Assembly: GCA_938015435.1 (NCBI GenBank)
Contig: CALLPN010000035.1
Span: 1-64,000, forward strand
Direction of reading: 5' to 3'
DNA length: 64,000 nt
Origin: an uncultured Saprospiraceae bacterium
GTDB taxonomy: Bacteria; Bacteroidota; Bacteroidia; Chitinophagales; Saprospiraceae
Of this stretch, positions 18,401 to 27,700 are shown piece by piece. Every line of letters begins with the position of its first letter. The stretch's first letter is position 1. The notes beneath the pieces were generated by a model. That model made no database searches. It worked only from the letters and a program-made list of their open reading frames with translations, and was not told the DNA's origin. The position numbers and the translations under genes are program-made.

Positions 18401-19086
18401 AACAAAAATATGATTCGGATAAATTATTAAAGTTTCGTAAGGAATACCACAAGCTATATCTTAAAGAACGAGCGGACCAAGCAAATGAAACTGCCCTTAT
18501 TCACTCTAGTCTAGATAATGAATATCTGAATTACCGTAAGGCCTCATTAGCGATCTATACCATGAGCGAATATCTAGGTGAAGATGTATTGAACAAAGCA
18601 TTAGCGAGATTCGAAAACCGATATAAGCATACAGAACCACCTTATGCCACATCATTAGATTTTGTAGACTATATCAGAGTCGCTACCCCAGACACACTTA
18701 AGTACTTGGTTCACGATATGTTTGAGGCTATTACACTGTATGAAAATGCTATCCAATCGGTAGATATAGATATAGATCAAGGAATAAGCCATATTGATAT
18801 TCAACTAGAGATCACGAAATATAGATCTGACCAAAAGGGAAAACATAGTTACGGAGATGACATATTACAAGCCGGAGAAAAGAAATCTCTGCCTTTATCA
18901 GACTATATAGAATTTGGATTCTTTGACGACGAGGATTCTTTGATTGAAAATAGGATAATTCATATTGAGAATATTAACAGTAATCACCAATTGGTAATAA
19001 CTGGTAATGTAAGCCGCATCGTAATAGATCCTAACTACCTACTTTTCGCGGTTAATAGAGATGGAAATGAATGGGGATTGAAATAA
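15463..19086 (+). CDS. ABC-2 permease fused to an M1 aminopeptidase-like domain
   Basis: The 1207-residue protein has two ABC-2 permease halves (about 1-270 and 300-600, roughly twelve hydrophobic segments). An extracytoplasmic M1 peptidase-like region follows (about 620-1207). The zinc motif HEIAH (944-948) is intact. The third ligand Glu968 in TEGMADYIA follows after 19 residues, one more than the usual 18. Such permease/M1 fusions are known in Bacteroidota and some other phyla, but what they transport or cleave is not known. The peptidase may process a peptide exported by the same pump. The start is supported by the 43-base gap from the ATPase gene. Confidence 0.9.
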   Translation: MLATIFKFELQYWMKNPLVYVFSAVLFAIPFMTMWGMSVEANTGDNLVMMNSYYKLNNMANTFSLLLVFILPAIIGNSVFRDFSSRMYTLLYSFPFSKKEYLIAKFASAMSVVMIILFTLVIGFLLGSLMPGVKETVILPFDIGNYLQLTFVFLLPNMLFFGVVVFALTLYTRNIYVSFIGIIIMIIIQSFGKGVLGVSGYETAAALLDPTGETAIKQMVKYWTLEERNFNAIPVTGVILYNRILWLTISVLVFIHMYIKFEFNQFVSTRSTQKIKASEIENENKIFLLSLPTASTNFSKMNQLKTAWHLSSIDFRSIMFSWPFTSILFAGGMLVLFQQYQMGPQNGIVSIPTTSNMLRFPMFFFSAIINLLTFLYAGILMYKGRLSRMDALIDTTPISSWAMLLSKLIALIKMQFVLLTLVLIGGVIAQIVAGYDRYEWSHYFFELYILQGIHFIAWACLAICIHSIAKNLYLGYFLLILIPIFNLVLPPVADYIGADILKSNIFQFNSVKDIFIGFDYSDFNGYGAQLTTYFSYKFYWMLCSIGLVIIALLFWKRGRTFTLSERWNVIISRCKGITAYALGLIFLAFVGTGFTIYHHENTVSKTSFTDEDINMISLQNEKQFGHLEHLIQPKLVDVNMSMDIYPEEKKFNLKGNFTYINKTNHVIDTIVIAKSLKEITTCEIQQSHRTIASDDILRYEVVVLDDALLLGDSITIDIEVSNYPNTLLHHNSRVISNGTLISDHILPVLGIRDAFLSNPKDRKKNGLAPRESTELNPSDSTLLGYEYGANDQGLIRYECVISTSSDQTPFTMGNIKEVTQKNERTYHHYKSNGLIVNAMSWMSGTYEKLSASGKYQELEMYRHPEQRYNDVHFFDGLNASLDYCSDWFGPLPYDTMRIVEYPETEGTFATVHGNLMPYSETYFKCDVHDHQNDVFNMPFYVSAHEIAHCWWAHNVDPANVLGGRIITEGMADYIAMKSIEQKYDSDKLLKFRKEYHKLYLKERADQANETALIHSSLDNEYLNYRKASLAIYTMSEYLGEDVLNKALARFENRYKHTEPPYATSLDFVDYIRVATPDTLKYLVHDMFEAITLYENAIQSVDIDIDQGISHIDIQLEITKYRSDQKGKHSYGDDILQAGEKKSLPLSDYIEFGFFDDEDSLIENRIIHIENINSNHQLVITGNVSRIVIDPNYLLFAVNRDGNEWGLK

Positions 19087-19434
19087 ATATCTTAGCCAGA
19101 ACTCCCAATAGTCAAAAAAAGTATCTAGATCGAAACAGAAGAACTTGAGAAGCTCAAAAAAAGAAATACAATCGTAATACTACGTATTATTCTGACTTAT
19201 TTTTTCATCAATACATCCAATATCCATCATCTCCTCGTATTTATAGTAGAGATTGATAGATACCTTAATATCAATACTCTTCCTAGTTATCTCTCAACAC
19301 ATGGAAGGGTATTGGTTTTTTGGGAATCTTTAAGAGTGCTGTTACTTTAATGGCACTCTTTCTGTTTACAAGTGTAAAAAATGTCCATTGATATTGTAAG
19401 CATTGCGTTATAATCAAATCAAGCTAAATATCTA
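19087..19434. other. 348-base gap between convergent genes
   Basis: No gene is supported here. It contains two stem-loops (19270-19321 and 19332-19360) that could end the ABC operon; the rest is AT-rich without visible structure. Confidence 0.6.
19270..19321 (+). terminator. probable terminator of the ABC/M1 operon
   Basis: ATCAATACTCTTCC (19270-19283) pairs with GGAAGGGTATTGGT (19303-19316) through a 19-base loop and is followed by six T residues. A second, weaker stem AAGAGTGC/GCACTCTT follows at 19332-19360 with a T-rich tail. It lies about 180 bases past the stop codon, so some read-through sequence is transcribed first. Confidence 0.6.
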
Positions 19435-19851
19435 CTAATTTGCAAATACCTCTGCCGCATTCCTATACGCTTTAAATTCAATTGGGTTACCACTGAAGTC
19501 CAATACAAACATCGTCTTCTGCTCCCCTACTTGACCTTCGTATCGTAGTTGCGGTTTGACTACGAAATCTATTTCTGCATTTTCTAATTGGGATTGTACC
19601 TTATCAAACTGACCCATGGTAAGCAAACAACCGTAATGGGGAATCGGTACATTGACACCATCCACTTCTCCAAAATAATCTAACTCTGGAATATTATCTG
19701 ATACATGCGCAGATAGTTGATGTCCAAAGAAATCGAAATCATACCATGTATCCGTAAATCGACCTTCTTTGCAACCTAAGATCTCTACATAGAATCGCTT
19801 AGTAGATGGTATATCTTTTACTTTGAAAGCGTAGTGGAATGGATTGTGCAT
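19435..19851 (-). CDS. VOC family protein (glyoxalase/dioxygenase superfamily)
   Basis: The 138-residue protein has the paired beta-alpha-beta modules of the VOC superfamily. The N-terminal 'HNPFHYAFKVKDIPSTKRFYVEILGCKEG' supplies the first metal-type histidine, and a C-terminal 'FVLDFSGNPIEFKAYRN' supplies the acidic ligand. This arrangement resembles dioxygenase-like members. It is divergent from the DtxR-type regulator, sharing a 157-base intergenic region that holds a palindrome. The substrate is unknown. Confidence 0.85.
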   Translation of the reverse strand: MHNPFHYAFKVKDIPSTKRFYVEILGCKEGRFTDTWYDFDFFGHQLSAHVSDNIPELDYFGEVDGVNVPIPHYGCLLTMGQFDKVQSQLENAEIDFVVKPQLRYEGQVGEQKTMFVLDFSGNPIEFKAYRNAAEVFAN

Positions 19852-19941
19852 AATGGTTGATATTATGATTATACTAATAATTCGATATTCGTGATCATTT
19901 TGTTATTGGGACGAAATAAACGCATTTTATACTGTAAAATA

Positions 19942-19966
19942 ATTTGTTATAAACTACATAACAAAT
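19942..19966. promoter_or_regulatory. 9-bp palindrome, candidate operator of the DtxR/MntR regulator
   Basis: ATTTGTTAT (19942-19950) and its exact reverse complement ATAACAAAT (19958-19966) flank a 7-base spacer. The site is 43 bases before the regulator start, the usual place for autoregulation. It could equally control the divergent VOC gene. Confidence 0.45.
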
Positions 19967-20008
19967 AAACTTAGCATTCTTTTTACCTTTAGTTCTGAAA
20001 CCTAGAAT

Positions 20009-20659
20009 ATGGCGACCCAGACTAAAGAAAACTATCTCAAAGCAATCTACTTCCTCCTGATCAAGAATGAAGCGGTGACGGTTACTGCGCTCGGCAAAGA
20101 GATGAATGTAAGCAAGCCTACGGTCAATAATATGATTAAGAAACTGACAGCCAACGGATGGATAGAATATGAGAAGTATAAGCCTATTAAGCTGACCAAA
20201 ATGGGTAATCTAGCGGCGGCACTCATCATCAGAAAGCACAGACTTACCGAAATGTTCCTTGTGCAAATAATGGGATTTGGATGGGAAGAAGTACATAATA
20301 TCGCCGAAGAGATGGAGCACCTCAAGACAGAAGGGCTATTTGATCGTATGGATGAGATATTGGGCTACCCTACTTCAGATCCGCATGGCTCTCCTATTCC
20401 AGATAAGAATGGAGAGTTTAAAAGAAAGAGTTACGCTTTGCTTTCTACAATCTCCGTAGGCCAAGATGTAACCCTTCACGCAGTTGGCGATAGTTCTGCA
20501 TCTCTGTTGACTATGCTGAATGAAAAGAAAATAACTTTAGGTACTACATTCAAAATTTCTAAAGTAGAAGATTTCGATAAAACCATGATCGTAAGCTATG
20601 GCGATCACAAAGATATATCCTTAAGCTACGAAGTCTGTAAGAGGTTATTGGTGGAGTAA
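20009..20659 (+). CDS. DtxR/MntR family metal-dependent transcriptional regulator
   Basis: The 216-residue protein has an N-terminal winged helix ('NYLKAIYFLL', 'VTVTALGKEMNVSKPTVNNMIKKL'). The dimerisation/metal-binding region follows with 'RKHRLTEMFLVQIMGFGWEEVHNIAEEMEH', and a C-terminal FeoA/SH3-like domain completes it. This matches the iron- or manganese-dependent DtxR/MntR repressors. No metal transporter is adjacent, so its regulon lies elsewhere. A perfect palindrome just upstream may be its operator. Iron and manganese specificity cannot be separated with confidence here. Confidence 0.9.
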   Translation: MATQTKENYLKAIYFLLIKNEAVTVTALGKEMNVSKPTVNNMIKKLTANGWIEYEKYKPIKLTKMGNLAAALIIRKHRLTEMFLVQIMGFGWEEVHNIAEEMEHLKTEGLFDRMDEILGYPTSDPHGSPIPDKNGEFKRKSYALLSTISVGQDVTLHAVGDSSASLLTMLNEKKITLGTTFKISKVEDFDKTMIVSYGDHKDISLSYEVCKRLLVE

Positions 20660-20666
20660 AGCTCAG

Positions 20667-20697
20667 AAAAAAGCCCCTCCAAATCAATTGGAGAGGC
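20667..20697 (-). terminator. terminator downstream of the nitroreductase gene
   Basis: Read on the minus strand, GCCTCTCCAA pairs with TTGGAGGGGC across a short loop and runs directly into six T residues (complement of 20667-20672). It lies about 30 bases after the nitroreductase stop and can serve that gene. The plus strand has no T-run, though the stem may also stabilise the regulator mRNA end. Confidence 0.8.
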
Positions 20698-20729
20698 AAG
20701 TACTTTTCATTAAACTACTCAGAGATTTA

Positions 20730-21362
20730 TTACATCTCTACAATAAAATCTTCCTTAGGCATCCGCACTTTTTTCATATTCACTAACCAGTCTTTATCGG
20801 CTTTTCTATATCCTATTGGCAGTAGGCAAACACTTTTGAGTCCGTGCTCTTTGAGCCCTAACAGCTCATCCATTTTCTCTGGAATAAATCCTTCCATCGG
20901 AACGGCATCGACTTTCTGTTCAGCTGCGGCTACCATAGCTATACCTAATGAAATGTATGCTTGCTTAGCTGCGTGCTGTGCATGCCATTCATGTCCAAGT
21001 GGCTCATACATTCCCCAGAGTAATTTCTTATAATCATCCATAGTCTCCGGTGGTAATCCTCTCTCTTTGAGTGTATAATTGAATACTGATTCGATGCGCT
21101 CTAGAGAGTAATGATCCCATGAGGCAAACACTAATACATGAGAGGCGTCGACCACTTGGCTTTGGCCCATTGATATATCTTTCATTTGATCTTTGATCGC
21201 TTGATCAGTGACCACGAATATCTTGAAAGGCTGTAAACCAGAAGATGAAGGGGCTAACCTTGAGGCTTCTAATATATTTTCTAATTTTTCTGCAGATACT
21301 TTCTTTTCGCTATCAAATTTCTTCGTCGCATATCTCCAGTTTAAGTTTTCTAATAAATGCAT
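20730..21362 (-). CDS. NAD(P)H-dependent nitroreductase family oxidoreductase
   Basis: The 210-residue flavoprotein has the nitroreductase fold typical of the NfsB group. The FMN-contacting N-terminal 'RYATKKFD' and 'RLAPSSSGLQPFKIFVV' are present, and the C-terminal 'LKSVCLLPIGYRKADKDW' matches the family. These enzymes use NAD(P)H to reduce quinones, nitro compounds or related acceptors as FMN-bound dimers. The gene stands alone with its own terminator. Its physiological acceptor is unknown. Confidence 0.92.
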   Translation of the reverse strand: MHLLENLNWRYATKKFDSEKKVSAEKLENILEASRLAPSSSGLQPFKIFVVTDQAIKDQMKDISMGQSQVVDASHVLVFASWDHYSLERIESVFNYTLKERGLPPETMDDYKKLLWGMYEPLGHEWHAQHAAKQAYISLGIAMVAAAEQKVDAVPMEGFIPEKMDELLGLKEHGLKSVCLLPIGYRKADKDWLVNMKKVRMPKEDFIVEM

Positions 21363-21432
21363 ATTTATATATTTCTTGTTATTGTTTTTTTAATAATTCG
21401 TATACGGTAGATAATATTTCGATTTCTTTATA

Positions 21433-21500
21433 AACCGCTAAGAAAAATAAGAACGCTAAGTAACTAAAATTTCCTTCGCGATCTTCGCGTCTATGTGGTT
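21433..21500. repeat. CTTTGCG-type intergenic inverted repeat
   Basis: AACCGCTAAGAAAAATAAG and ACGCTAAG at the left face TTCGCGATCTTCGCGTCTATG and TGGTT at the right, forming an imperfect inverted repeat of the AACCGCNAAG...CTTNGCG...GGTT type. I recognise this from memory as a widespread intergenic element in Bacteroidota and other bacteria. It lies between the antiporter and nitroreductase genes, where it could end or buffer transcripts. Confidence 0.5.
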
Positions 21501-21559
21501 AGATTCCGCTTAATAGTTCACATGATGTATAATGATATGTAAAAAATTACGCTAATTCC

Positions 21560-22804
21560 TCACTTACTTGGATATAATCTATCTGCCAACTTGCTAATGG
21601 TAAGTCCTTGCACAATGATAGAAAATACTACTACAATAAAGCAAAGCAATAATAGCTCGTCGCCATAATCTGTACTAGATAAACTTAGTGCCAAGGCGAT
21701 AGAAATTCCACCTCTCAGCCCACCCCAAGTTAATATGCTAGTAGTCTTCCAAAGGCTCTCTTTTTGCTTGAGTAATGAGAAGGGTAAAGCGATCGAAATG
21801 AATCTTGCAACAATCGCAATTACGATACATACCAAACCTAGATAAAATACATTCCATTCGAATGTAACCAAATGAATACCTAAGCCTATCAACACAAATA
21901 AAATAGTATTGAGACTTTGATCTAGTATATGCCATACCTCATTGGTTACCTGAGTAGTGTGTTGATTAAAATCATCTTTATTGATCATATTACCAAGATA
22001 CAATCCAGATACGACCATAGTGAGGGGTGCAGATAATCCCATCAATTGTGCGATCGCATATCCACCTAATACAAATCCAAGAAGGAGCATGATTACCTGT
22101 TGAGGATTTGACTTTACTGAGTTGATCATCTTACCGATAATCCAACCTGCCGCTAATCCAAAAGCTAAGCCACCCAAAACTTCAACAATTAATAGATGCC
22201 CTACTTCAGCACCAATACTCTGATCTGCAGCCATATGTTCGCTCGACAAAAACATCATGATACTTGTAAATACGACAACGCCTATTCCATCATTAAATAA
22301 TGACTCGCCTTCTATTTTAAGTTTCATCTTATCACTAATTGTAGACTTCTCTAATATAGACAATACAGCTATTGGATCGGTAGGTGATATCAAGGCACCG
22401 AATAACAAACAGATGACTAAAGGCAATTCTACTCCGAGCAATGGCGCTATAAGGTATAATCCACCACCTATCAAAAACGTGGAAATAATAACGCCTAGAG
22501 TAGCAAAAGCGATCACCGACCATTTCTCTTCTTTGAGCATAGATAGATTGACATGCATCGCTCCTGCAAAAAGCAAAATACTCAGCATCACATCTAAAAC
22601 CAGAACAGAAAAATCAATTTCCACAATAAGCGAACAAGTATAATTGTACAAGTCTGGAGCAATATTCTTCGACGCAATTAGTATCAATGCCGCTACCAAA
22701 GCTAAAATCATATTACCAATAGAGTTTGGCAATTTCAACCATTTAAAATTGATAAAATTTAATATCGCTGCCAACAAAAATGCCAATGCGAATGCTTGAT
22801 ACAT
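21560..22804 (-). CDS. CPA1-type Na+/H+ antiporter
   Basis: The 414-residue protein has about twelve hydrophobic segments and the cation:proton antiporter (Na_H_Exchanger) signature. The ion-binding region reads LISPTDPIAVLSIL and 'GESLFNDGIGVVVFTS', with the acidic residues of the CPA1 family. 'LTWGGLRGGISIALALSL' near the end is also typical. It should exchange sodium (or potassium) for protons across the inner membrane. It lies 40 bases downstream of the Rieske-glutamate synthase gene and could share its transcript. There is no long cytoplasmic tail. Confidence 0.92.
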   Translation of the reverse strand: MYQAFALAFLLAAILNFINFKWLKLPNSIGNMILALVAALILIASKNIAPDLYNYTCSLIVEIDFSVLVLDVMLSILLFAGAMHVNLSMLKEEKWSVIAFATLGVIISTFLIGGGLYLIAPLLGVELPLVICLLFGALISPTDPIAVLSILEKSTISDKMKLKIEGESLFNDGIGVVVFTSIMMFLSSEHMAADQSIGAEVGHLLIVEVLGGLAFGLAAGWIIGKMINSVKSNPQQVIMLLLGFVLGGYAIAQLMGLSAPLTMVVSGLYLGNMINKDDFNQHTTQVTNEVWHILDQSLNTILFVLIGLGIHLVTFEWNVFYLGLVCIVIAIVARFISIALPFSLLKQKESLWKTTSILTWGGLRGGISIALALSLSSTDYGDELLLLCFIVVVFSIIVQGLTISKLADRLYPSK

Positions 22805-22844
22805 AATATTTTTTTCAATGAAAATTAGGTCGTATTTTTTTGAT

Positions 22845-24449
22845 TTATGCGTTTACGCCAGCATAAGATATTCCAGTCAGATGATGTATATCACGATCAA
22901 AAGTACTGAGGTCACTTTTATCAAATTGATTGACATGAGAGTGTCCACAAGATCTAGCTACTACTTTAACTAGGTCATTCATCGCTGTGAAATAATTGAA
23001 CAATCGTTTTGCAGATTTATCAATTTCTAATCTTGCTCTGAGGTGATCTTTTTGGGTAGCGATTCCTACTGGACAGTTATTAGTACCACATGCTCTCATT
23101 CCTAAGCAACCGATCGCTTGTAATGGACCGTTGGACATAGCTACAGCATCTGCACCCATCATCATCGCCTTTGCGATATCTTCTGGCAGTCTCAACCCTC
23201 CAGTGATCACAAGCTCAATCGTAGAGCCTACCTTATCAAGATGTTGTCTAGCTCGTGCTAGCGCTGGTATCGTAGGTACATTGATATTGTCTCTAAGTAT
23301 CGTAGGGGCAGATCCTGTTCCGCCACCTCTACCATCTAGAATAATATAATCTACACCCACTGCGAGTGCAAAATCTATATCGTCTTCAATTCTACTTGCC
23401 GCAATTTTAAAACCTACAGGAATTCCACCCGTACGGTCTTTTACCTTGTCTGCAAATTCTTTGAAGTCTTCTACCGTTTTCATATCTGGAAATGCAGCTG
23501 GGGATATTGCCGTTACCCCTTCTTCTAGGCCTCTCACTTTTGCTATTTCTGTGGTTACTTTCGATCCTGGTAAGTGACCTCCTGTACCTGTTTTGGCTCC
23601 TTGACCTCCTTTAAAATGGAACGCCTGAACATTATCTAATTTATCCCAAGAAAATCCAAATTGTGCCGATGCCAATTCATAAAAATATTTCGAATTACTG
23701 GCTTGTTCTTCTGGTAGCATTCCGCCTTCTCCTGAACAAATTCCTGTACCACTCATTTCAGCTCCTTGCGCTAAAGAAATCTTAGCTTCTTTGGATAGAG
23801 ATCCGAAAGACATATCAGAGACAAAGAATGGCTTATCTAGAATAAGAGGCTTTTTGGCTGAAGATCCTATCACCACTTGTGTCGCTACGGCTTCTTCATC
23901 CAATAATGGTCTTCTAGACAGTTGTGCTGGCAAAAACTGAATACTACTCCACTGAGGTAGCGTATTCCGATCTACTCCCATAGAGGCAGATGGACCATGG
24001 TGTCCATATTTACTTAATCCATTCTTAGCTAATTCATTGATAAATCCAGTATAAGGCTCTGTACTCTCAGGATGAGTATCTGCATAGGCACCTAAGTATT
24101 CATCTCGATCAAATGATTGTGGATGCAATTCTTCGAAGGCAATTACTTCCGCAGATTCGATACATACCTTATCGCCTTTTATAATGGCATTAAATTTATG
24201 AAGGACTTCCTTATTGTTATATTCACTTACTCCTGTATCTAAGCGATAATCCCAATCGTGCACACCACAGATTATATTATCACCTTCTACTCTCCCATCC
24301 GCCATTAAAGCACCTCTATGTAGACATCTACCGTAAAGGATTGATACTTCATCATCAAACTTCGTTACTACTAGATCTGTATTCTCTACTAGGGCATGGA
24401 CGGGTTTTCTATCTTCTAATTTCGATAGATCGGCTATTTCTACTAACAT
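22845..24449 (-). CDS. Rieske domain fused to an FMN-binding glutamate synthase-like domain
   Basis: I choose the ATG at 24449, giving 534 residues that begin directly with the Rieske domain. A frame from 24566 would add 39 residues unlike any family. The N-terminal domain has an intact [2Fe-2S] site: CLH (Cys42, His44) and CGVH (Cys61, His64). Residues about 150-520 are the glutamate synthase central/FMN domain, with 'GGQGAKTGTGGHLPGSKV', 'ILDGRGGGTGSAP' and 'ACGTNNCPVGIATQ'. There is no amidotransferase domain, so this is not a complete GltB. The fusion suggests an FMN oxidoreductase fed electrons through a Rieske cluster; its substrate is unknown. It is probably co-transcribed with the downstream antiporter. 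Confidence 0.88.
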   Translation of the reverse strand: MLVEIADLSKLEDRKPVHALVENTDLVVTKFDDEVSILYGRCLHRGALMADGRVEGDNIICGVHDWDYRLDTGVSEYNNKEVLHKFNAIIKGDKVCIESAEVIAFEELHPQSFDRDEYLGAYADTHPESTEPYTGFINELAKNGLSKYGHHGPSASMGVDRNTLPQWSSIQFLPAQLSRRPLLDEEAVATQVVIGSSAKKPLILDKPFFVSDMSFGSLSKEAKISLAQGAEMSGTGICSGEGGMLPEEQASNSKYFYELASAQFGFSWDKLDNVQAFHFKGGQGAKTGTGGHLPGSKVTTEIAKVRGLEEGVTAISPAAFPDMKTVEDFKEFADKVKDRTGGIPVGFKIAASRIEDDIDFALAVGVDYIILDGRGGGTGSAPTILRDNINVPTIPALARARQHLDKVGSTIELVITGGLRLPEDIAKAMMMGADAVAMSNGPLQAIGCLGMRACGTNNCPVGIATQKDHLRARLEIDKSAKRLFNYFTAMNDLVKVVARSCGHSHVNQFDKSDLSTFDRDIHHLTGISYAGVNA

Positions 24450-24714
24450 AGTGATTTTTAAATTTTGAATTAAGTATTCCAATGTACTCAATTCAAATTT
24501 AAGTGGCACCACAGTCATTCTACATATTTGAATATGTCCTAACCAAAACAATTGATCCAATATCAAGATTCAGATTGTAAATATCACTTTTAAAAAAGCC
24601 CTTGACAAATAACTAATTATTTAGGCAGCTCAAACATTCCAACTTGTATTCTTCTCTAAGTAAAGTCATTCCATAACAACTTTCAATACCTAAAACATCC
24701 TTACAGAAAACTGA

Positions 24715-27700
24715 CTAATTCTTCACCTCAAACAATTTTCCTGTTTCTATCATAATACTAGCATCTTCCAAAAGTATCAATGACCCTATAATTGCATTCA
24801 CGTTAACTTTAGGTTGATACGGCGTATTAGGAGGTATTATGACATCGTCTGTGATTCCAGGAACCATACCCATTCCCCAGTTTAATGGATTATCCCAATC
24901 TTCGCTGACTACACCGATCCAACCTTTCGCTCGTTCGTTTGTAATCGTAAATTGACCAAATTCTGTAAGTGCCAGTCCAGAGCTGAATGTAATCTCACCA
25001 CTAGAATAATCAAATATATCCGCGTTATCTATATCTATCCAAATCTGACCTTCTGCATTATCACTCCTCTTGTAAAGTTTAAAATCGTTGGCTACTACAG
25101 AAGGTGACGAAATGCTGACACCAGAAAACTGGATACTTGACAATGAGTTGATTACAGAATTATCTCCATAATTATTGATGACCCAATAGCTATCAGATTG
25201 AGATTGGTTACTTGGATTAGTATCAGGAAATAAATCGATTCTGGATACGACAACATCCCCATCTGGATAAATACCTGCTGATGGAAAAACGATTTCTACA
25301 TTGACATCATTATAATCGATAACTCCTCCTGCCGTAATTGCTATAGTTTGGCTCTCTCCTCCTCCAATAGGACAATGAGAAATAACTCTATTAGCATCCT
25401 CACCTAATACGAGGTGACTCACACCGATTTTATCCAATACCATACCTTGGCTTTCATTAGCTTGATAGTATGTGATAAGGTTAGCTTCAGAACTGAGTTT
25501 TGTAAGGTGTCTGGTGTCTCTTAACTCTGCCAGAGAAAGTCGCTTATCATAAATACAAACTTCATCAACAAGTGCTGTTATCTTATAATCATATTCGCTA
25601 TCTGCACCTACCACCAATTCAAGATCATTTGATATATCTCCGATAGTTGCACTACTTTGAACTCCTATTGCCTTACCATCAAGATAAACGATTGCAGAAT
25701 CATCTCGGTCTACGGTTACAGTTACAAAGTGCCACTCGCCATCATTAATTTGTATGTTGGGAACAATGTCTATCCTAGATGTACCATCGGCCATATTGAA
25801 CCATAATTTTCCGCTCTGAGTCGCCAGTACCCACCCTGGATTAATTCCAGAATCCCAATCTTTCTTTGCAATCAGTACTGCATCTCCTGAGGTAGTTCGT
25901 GACTTGACCCATAGAGATAAAGAAAAATCAGACTCCACAAAATTATGTTTATTCTCATGATCCGAATAAGCATATGACTGTGATGACGCGGTGAAATCCA
26001 TAGCGTTACCCGGAATCTCATCTATAATACAATCATTACTTACAGTCACCATATCTTGAATCACTCGAGTTTGACTTCCATAATCATTTGTGACTGTCAA
26101 TGTTACATCGTGGCTTCCTTCCCCAAAAACTACTTTAGGATTTTCTTCTGAAGACGTTGCAGGTGTTCCTCCTTCAAATATCCATTCCCAACTTATCCCA
26201 TCATGCTGTACATATGACAAGTCCTTGAAATAAAAAGTATCTCTGGCACAATTGGAAGACTTCTTATCTACCGATGCTCTCACCATAGGTGGGCTATCTT
26301 CATAAAAATCTCTTTCGAATGCACCTCTATATGTACCCATTCTAATTTTCCCTCCAGTATAGTATGGGTATAAATAATTAGCTCTAGTCAACAGCGGCAA
26401 ACCTTCATTGTATAATTCCCAATCAGGCAAACTATTGTTTTTATAATAAATAGAATTAGTTGATCCTACATACAATCCTCCATCCGTTCCTTGATGATGC
26501 ACTATATCTAGCATCGATTCACCATCCAGATTACTTCCAGAAATATTGACCCAATTCAATCCTCCATCTGTCGATTCGAAGACTTTATATCCATCTGCAT
26601 TTCCTTTGAGTAACATCCAGATATTGTCAGGATCATCGAGGTCTATATCAAATAATTTATCTCTCCAATTATTACTATTGACCACTGCATCAGGTGGCGT
26701 AATCTCAGTCCATGCATTACCTCCGTCTATAGTTTTCCATAGTTTCACTACTCCACTAATATGATTTTGCACTACATAAATAATATTAGGGTCAGTAACA
26801 GGAATCTTTATCTCATAGATATCACCATCACCAAAATCCTGTATCAGTTGCCAAGACTTTCCATTGTTTTCAGTTTTATATAAAACAGAATCTCTAGGGG
26901 TATAAAATTCTTCATAGTAATAAGGGTGCCATGCGTAATTACCATATTGACCCGGTCTGATTTGATTTGCATTTTTAGAATTATCAAAATTTAAGTACTT
27001 CCAATAAACATCTCTATTTATTATTTCAAACAGCCCGCTCTCATTAAACATTCGTTTGCCATCAGCTTCATGGACATAGCCTTTAGCTAAATCTGCTGCC
27101 GCACCTGCAAACCATCCGCCTTTTCCATACTTACCTTTTGGATAAGTGTCTTTATAATGTACTAGTGTACCATTATGATATGTTCCTCCTATCATAGCAT
27201 CCTCCTTATAAGATCCACCAAATCCCCAAAATTCTGTCCCATGAATACCATGCATTCTAGGTTCAAAATTATCTCCTTCATTGGCAGAATAAAATAGTCC
27301 ACCATCAGAAGCCGTCCATAGACTTACATCATTTCCATGTTGAAAAAACTTTACATCATGCACATCCGCATGTGTATACCTCTCCTTCGTATTCGCTCCG
27401 ACCCAAGTCACCCAATGACCATTGGTCTCCCAATTTTGTCCACCGTCTTCCGAACGAACTACACTAATACCAGCCGCAAATATTTTATTGGAATCCGTTG
27501 GCGATACCGCCAGAGATAGATCATAATAGTATTGGCCGCCATTAGACGTAAGCTCATTAGAATAGCCCACTATATTAGGGTTACTAACTGAAGCAAGACC
27601 ACCAGGTCCTGTACCGCAACAAACAAAATCAAAAGATTCTCCTTGATCGGTAGACTTATAAAAACCATACAAGCCTGACTCTCCATCAGCACTCCCTGTC

